The notes beneath the pieces are model-generated. The model was not told the DNA's origin and did not search any database. It saw only the letters and a list, made by a program, of their open reading frames with translations. A stretch of DNA of 23,938 nucleotides from a virus, in IMG/VR virus record IMGVR_UViG_3300046003_001103, positions 1 through 23,938 of that record. One strand, written 5' to 3'. Positions 20,309 through 23,938 of the stretch are shown piece by piece. A program made the position numbers and the translations under genes. Within the stretch, counting starts at the first letter, position 1; each line of letters starts with the position of its first letter.

Positions 20309-20316
20309 TATTTATC
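20309..20316 (-). promoter_or_regulatory. Late promoter GATAAATA of the packaged-protein operon
   Basis: NATAAATA match on the minus strand, followed by AAGGAG and the TTG start at 20289. It lies in the short gap after the helicase stop and probably drives 20289 to 13144. Confidence 0.65.
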
Positions 20317-20324
20317 TGATTCAG

Positions 20325-21761
20325 TTAATTGTTCTGTCGGAGATTAGCTAACATGCTCTTCAGTTTAGTAGCCTGAACTTCTGCCACCGGAGACTTAGTT
20401 ATTTCACCTGTTTCGGGATCTATTGTCTCTTTAACGGCAGCATTTGTAACTGACTTACCTTTAATCTTACCTAATATGTTGCTTGCTGCGTTAGGGTTCG
20501 GTGCAGAGCTCTCTTCGCCCGCATCTACAATGCGCAACGACTCTACGTTAAAGTCAAGATCGACCTTCATGCCAACACCGCTTGAGCTACGTGTTTTAAG
20601 TAGCTGTAACTGATACTTGCCGCGCTCACGCATTGCCCTACTTGTAAAAATACCAAACACGTTGTCTGCTGTGTTGATCTTACTGATACCACCGCTAATG
20701 TGGCTGTGGTCAAACTCTACTTCATCAACTGCGGATCTGTTTAGCTGCGATGCTGTAATAAACAGAACATTTAATTCCTTAGCTAGGTTGCGCAACTCTT
20801 CAGACACATACTTGTCCTTAACGAACAGGTCATTTGGGCTTACCTTAGCAGTTACTGGCATAAGCAAGTCTAAGTAGTCTACCATTAGGAAATCTACCTT
20901 CGTACCAGTTTGAACTTGGAATTCCTTAATGTAGCTGCGAATGTCGTTAACTGTGCTCTGTGCCGGCATATACTTGACTTGGAACGCGCCAGACTTCTTA
21001 CCTGCCATCGCTACCTTCAGCTCTACATCATCTAAGTTCTTGAAAATCTCTTTAGTGCTTACGTTTGCTACCATGCTGTCGATACGCATAGAGCATAAGC
21101 CCTCGCTTAGTTCTAGTGTTAGGTAAATACCGTTCAGTCCTGCCGTAAACCAGTTTACGCTAATGTTCTGCATGAACAACGATTTTCCACTACCAGAGCC
21201 GCCCGCGAAGATGTTTAGCTCGCCCCTGTTCATACCACCAAACAATGCCCTGTCGAGTGCCGGCCATCCTGTGCTAACTTGTCCATTACCTGCTTTGATT
21301 GCCATCAGTCTTTCGCGCGGATTTTTAAAGTAATCTGTGCCGATGTCTTTAACAAGTCCGATCTGCACCGCATCCTTGATAAGCTTCTCAACGGGAGAAA
21401 ACTCTCCCTTCTCAATCAAATCTGCCGACTTTAGAATTGCCCGTTCAAGTTCTTTCCTGCGGCTAAAATTCTCAAACTCTTCTAAGAACCATCCCTGATG
21501 CTCATCACCTAATCCAGTAGTTGCTTTAAGCTCGATTCCTGTAACAGCATTTACCTGGGCAACTGTTGGCATTGCCTTGTGCTTATCTACATGCTCTTTT
21601 AGAAACCGTGCAGTATCTTTAAGGGATCTATCAAAGTTATCTGCGTTGTAGATATTCTGAACCCGGACGTAAGACTCTGGATTGTCGATCATCATCTCTA
21701 AGAACAACTTCTGCAAATCAGCAGAATAGTTTTTTACATTTGTTGGTTGTTTTTCGTTCAT
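20325..21761 (-). CDS. 41: Replicative DNA helicase, T4 gp41 / DnaB family
   Basis: 478 residues, close to the 475 of T4 gp41. The N-terminal domain (1-140) is helical. The RecA-like core has STGWPALDRALFGGMNRGEL, Walker A AGGSGSGKS (186-194), the catalytic Glu region LTLELSE, Walker B FLMVDYLDLL (D295) and a C-terminal arginine-finger/sensor region with ITASQLNRSAVDE and ISGGISKINTADNVFGI. It unwinds DNA ahead of the replication fork as a hexamer and works with the primase encoded two genes upstream. AAGGA lies 6 bases before the ATG at 21759-21761. The gene ends 9 bases before the late promoter of the next operon. Confidence 0.93.
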   Translation of the reverse strand: MNEKQPTNVKNYSADLQKLFLEMMIDNPESYVRVQNIYNADNFDRSLKDTARFLKEHVDKHKAMPTVAQVNAVTGIELKATTGLGDEHQGWFLEEFENFSRRKELERAILKSADLIEKGEFSPVEKLIKDAVQIGLVKDIGTDYFKNPRERLMAIKAGNGQVSTGWPALDRALFGGMNRGELNIFAGGSGSGKSLFMQNISVNWFTAGLNGIYLTLELSEGLCSMRIDSMVANVSTKEIFKNLDDVELKVAMAGKKSGAFQVKYMPAQSTVNDIRSYIKEFQVQTGTKVDFLMVDYLDLLMPVTAKVSPNDLFVKDKYVSEELRNLAKELNVLFITASQLNRSAVDEVEFDHSHISGGISKINTADNVFGIFTSRAMRERGKYQLQLLKTRSSSGVGMKVDLDFNVESLRIVDAGEESSAPNPNAASNILGKIKGKSVTNAAVKETIDPETGEITKSPVAEVQATKLKSMLANLRQNN

Positions 21762-21770
21762 ATTTTTCCT

Positions 21771-22646
21771 TTACTTAGTGCAGCAAAACTTACATGCTGG
21801 CAATTTTTGTTCTTCTAACTTATCTAAAAATGTTCGGTACTTGGATCCGTCAGCTAAGTGGTAAGAGAGGGGCGAATTCCTTATGTGAAACTCTGGATTG
21901 AGTTCAAACTGTGTTCCTCTAACCAGTCTGTAATCTGCTGCATAACAACAAGGATAAAAATATCCAGCAGCTGATACGAAATGAGCATTAAGAGTCTGTT
22001 TGCACTCTGGAGCAAATATTTGTGTAGTTCCCGGTCTTGGTCTCGACCAACCTACACTCGGTTTTAAGTAATCGTTTTCTATCCATCTACCAGACGTAAC
22101 AATACGAAACTCGTCTACTCCCAAGGTCAGTGCGTCTGCTCGAGCATCGTGAATTGTATCTTCGTTAAAGCTAAACGGAATGTACTTCCACATAACCTTA
22201 GCAGGAGAATTGACCATTGCTCGTATTCCTATTTCAATGGTCTTCCAGTCTGCATTTATTCTGTACTTCGTAAAATTATATGGAGTACCGTCGATCGAAA
22301 AAATAATCGTATCCTCTGGTCGCACTATCTGAGCAAATTTGCTCCACCATTCAGAAGACTTATAACTGCCGTTAGTCATAACTTCAATTCGGGCTGCGCC
22401 TCGATCCGTAAAGCCTTTGTATATTTCCAAAAACTCACTGTGGTAAATAGGATCACCTAAGTTACCGCTCAGTAACACTAAACAGCTCGATAAATCTACA
22501 TCAAGGAACTTAAACAAGTCGGTTGGGTTTATGTCCTCTTTCTTAATCGTCCCGTACTCATTGATTACGTCGGTCCGAGCACATCGAGGACACTTAAGGG
22601 GACATCGGGTAGTTATTTCTAAGTGAAGACTTGTTAGTAGAGTCAT
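21771..22646 (-). CDS. Radical SAM enzyme with SPASM-like cysteine-rich C-terminus
   Basis: 291 residues. HLEITTRCPLKCPRCAR contains CxxxCxxC (C15, C19, C22), which binds the 4Fe-4S cluster that cleaves S-adenosylmethionine. LLSGNLGDPIYH, VMTNGSY and IIFSIDGT follow as barrel strands. Further cysteines (PECKQT, YPCCYA) and the terminal CKFCC (285-289) suggest an auxiliary cluster of the SPASM/Twitch type, found in peptide- and nucleoside-modifying enzymes. The substrate is unknown. It sits between primase and helicase, joined to the primase by ATGA overlap with GAAGGA before its ATG, so it is made with replication proteins. Confidence 0.85.
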   Translation of the reverse strand: MTLLTSLHLEITTRCPLKCPRCARTDVINEYGTIKKEDINPTDLFKFLDVDLSSCLVLLSGNLGDPIYHSEFLEIYKGFTDRGAARIEVMTNGSYKSSEWWSKFAQIVRPEDTIIFSIDGTPYNFTKYRINADWKTIEIGIRAMVNSPAKVMWKYIPFSFNEDTIHDARADALTLGVDEFRIVTSGRWIENDYLKPSVGWSRPRPGTTQIFAPECKQTLNAHFVSAAGYFYPCCYAADYRLVRGTQFELNPEFHIRNSPLSYHLADGSKYRTFLDKLEEQKLPACKFCCTK

Positions 22647-23683
22647 GCAAATTTCCTTCTCATCAACTTAATCTTTAGCTCGCTTGTTTCAACAGAATCG
22701 ACGATGGTTTTTAACACGAACAATTTTCCGTATTTTATAACAGCATCGTTTATATCGCTACACGTTTCTGACCACACAGGAAACGATACCGACCATCCAT
22801 GTGCTAACGCTATATCGACTAAGTTCTGTCCGGTCTTGTTCCAATCCGGTACTACTATAATTTCTCTGTCTAAGTTCTCAATGATATCTACTTGTTGCTT
22901 CGTTACTTCGGCCTTCATTACTGCCACTGCATCAATACTTAGCGCATCAAACACACCTTCACAAACAATCACAAACTTCTGATTCTTTAACTGCTTATCT
23001 ACGTTAAACACGTATCCAGAGTCAAACTGGTTGTAGTATTTTGGTGTTATTCCATCGATTGTTGCGCGAGCAGTATAACCTATTATCTCGTTGTTCCAAG
23101 TGAAAGGAACGATGACTCGTTTGTTTAGTTTGTGCTCTGTTATGTCAGTTACGTAAAAGTCGTATTTCTGCATGTTGATGCTTCGGCAATTTACGTAAGT
23201 AATAGCTCTTGTAAAGTCTGCCGGCCATATATGGCTGTTATCTTTAAGCTCGTAAAATTCTACCATCCCTAAGAAGCTGACAGATTCTTCTGGCAAAGGA
23301 ACCTTCTTAAATTCGACCTTTAGGTCTTCTTTTTTTTCGACAGGTTTAACTAAGCCTAATGCTTCTTGTCGTTGCGCTTCGCGCAATGCTTCGAGCTTTA
23401 ACCTGTAAATCTCAAGGTCATCAACTCCTAACCATTTAAGTAACTTCTGAAACTTAAACGGTAGAGCATAGCCTGGAACGTAAGATGCCTTAAACTGACA
23501 GTTGAAGCAATGAAAGCTGACCGTCCCGTCGCCGTTTATGATCAGGCCGCCGCGACCTCTTGTGTCCTGGGATTCACCGTTATGAGGACAGCAAACAGCA
23601 TTGCCTGTTATCCACCCCTTAGAGGCGGTGCGTGTTTTTCGCCCAGTCTTCCAAGCGGCAAGAACTGTATCTTGAATAATCAT
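22643..23683 (-). CDS. 61: DNA primase, T4 gp61 family (CHC2 zinc finger plus TOPRIM)
   Basis: 346 residues, close to T4 gp61 (342). The N-terminal zinc module has C31 and H34 (VCCPHNGES) and C59/C62 (FHCFNCQF). The TOPRIM core has FVIVCEGVFDALS (E242) and REIIVVPDWNKTG (D280). It makes RNA primers for lagging-strand synthesis together with the gp41 helicase encoded downstream. The ATG at 23681-23683 has no ribosome site and lies 6 bases from a TATAAT box, so the message may be leaderless. The gene is the first of the replication operon. Confidence 0.9.
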   Translation of the reverse strand: MIIQDTVLAAWKTGRKTRTASKGWITGNAVCCPHNGESQDTRGRGGLIINGDGTVSFHCFNCQFKASYVPGYALPFKFQKLLKWLGVDDLEIYRLKLEALREAQRQEALGLVKPVEKKEDLKVEFKKVPLPEESVSFLGMVEFYELKDNSHIWPADFTRAITYVNCRSINMQKYDFYVTDITEHKLNKRVIVPFTWNNEIIGYTARATIDGITPKYYNQFDSGYVFNVDKQLKNQKFVIVCEGVFDALSIDAVAVMKAEVTKQQVDIIENLDREIIVVPDWNKTGQNLVDIALAHGWSVSFPVWSETCSDINDAVIKYGKLFVLKTIVDSVETSELKIKLMRRKFA

Positions 23684-23689
23684 ACAATA

Positions 23690-23719
23690 ATTATACGCAA
23701 CTGGAGGTCAGGATGTCAA
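23690..23719 (-). promoter_or_regulatory. Sigma70-type promoter of the replication operon
   Basis: On the minus strand a consensus TTGACA (23714-23719) and a consensus TATAAT (23690-23695) are separated by 18 bases, in the short gap upstream of the primase gene. It would use host RNA polymerase early in infection. The predicted start of transcription is at or next to the primase ATG. Confidence 0.7.
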
Positions 23720-23721
23720 AT

Positions 23722-23938
23722 TTATGCGCGGTATAATATCTTCGAAACTTCGCCCGAATCGGCTGTTATTTCGAATCTAACAGCAGTATAAACTCCGTTA
23801 AAATTGTAGAAGGTTGGAACCACTTGATCTACAAACGGTAAGGTAGAAACCGTTGCCCAATTTAGCGTAACGTTACCAATGTTGCCAACTGTAGGCAGCG
23901 TGTCTAACGTGCTTTGGACAGCCACGTTTCCAGTAAAG
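23722..23938 (-). CDS. Virion-type protein, C-terminal part (5' end outside window)
   Basis: The frame is open to the right edge and stops at 23722-23724. A GTG at 23923-23925 could be a start, but FTGN is encoded before it without a stop, so a longer protein is likely. The visible 72 residues include TLPTVGNIGNVTLNW, VPTFYNFNGVYTAVRFEITADSGEVSKILY, and end in a strand-rich module. The GNIGNV phrase also occurs in the structural protein at 3870-4493. It is probably a structural protein; it lies upstream of the replication promoter. Confidence 0.6.
   Translation of the reverse strand, partial: FTGNVAVQSTLDTLPTVGNIGNVTLNWATVSTLPFVDQVVPTFYNFNGVYTAVRFEITADSGEVSKILYRA

Overview
The window looks like part of the genome of a T4-like myovirus of the marine/freshwater cyanophage-pelagiphage type. 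The evidence is a gp41-type replicative helicase, a gp61-type primase, a monomeric B12-dependent (class II) ribonucleotide reductase, a PAAR tail-tip protein, a beta-helix tail spike, and NATAAATA late-promoter boxes. No tRNA, rRNA, CRISPR array, insertion sequence or photosynthesis gene was seen. The host cannot be named from this sequence. Coding is dense; no gap exceeds about 160 bases.

Layout. Bases 1-1289 carry the only plus-strand genes: the tail of one kinase-fold protein and a complete paralogue. They converge with the minus-strand genes, overlapping by 4 bases. Every other gene is on the minus strand. Read in the direction of transcription (right to left): the 3' end of a virion-like gene at the right edge; a replication operon (primase, radical SAM enzyme, helicase) behind a near-consensus sigma70-type promoter; a long, tightly coupled late operon from 20289 to 13144; a strongly signalled small virion-protein unit (13061-12681) with its own terminator; several structural or head-core-like genes (12612-9880); a PD-(D/E)XK nuclease; a tail spike; the ribonucleotide reductase with a GNAT-like and an Sm-like gene; a repeat-bearing structural protein; the PAAR-peptidase; a SleB-type endolysin; a zinc metallopeptidase; and a small acidic protein.

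The most interesting signal is a shared N-terminal leader. At least nine otherwise unrelated proteins start with a short peptide of the form MK-(I/V)-x-E-(I/V)-(I/L)-x-E, or MLxLPFIxxxLxEA, ending in (I/L)-x-E followed by a small or polar residue. This matches the T4 capsid-targeting sequence and the (I/L)xE cleavage rule of the gp21 prohead protease. The leader-bearing proteins include a ligase-fold enzyme, two paralogous ADP-ribosyltransferase-like proteins, a nucleotidyltransferase, a nucleotidyltransferase-GNAT fusion and a Pro/Ala-rich protein. I infer that the 20289-13144 operon encodes proteins packaged in the head and injected with the DNA, like T4 Alt and the internal proteins but with a different set of activities. 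A GIY-YIG homing endonuclease sits in this operon behind a copy of the leader.

Several starts were moved from the longest possible ORF because the leader, the stop/start overlaps or ribosome binding sites point to a different codon. Functional calls rest on motifs read by eye and on family knowledge; no database search was run.
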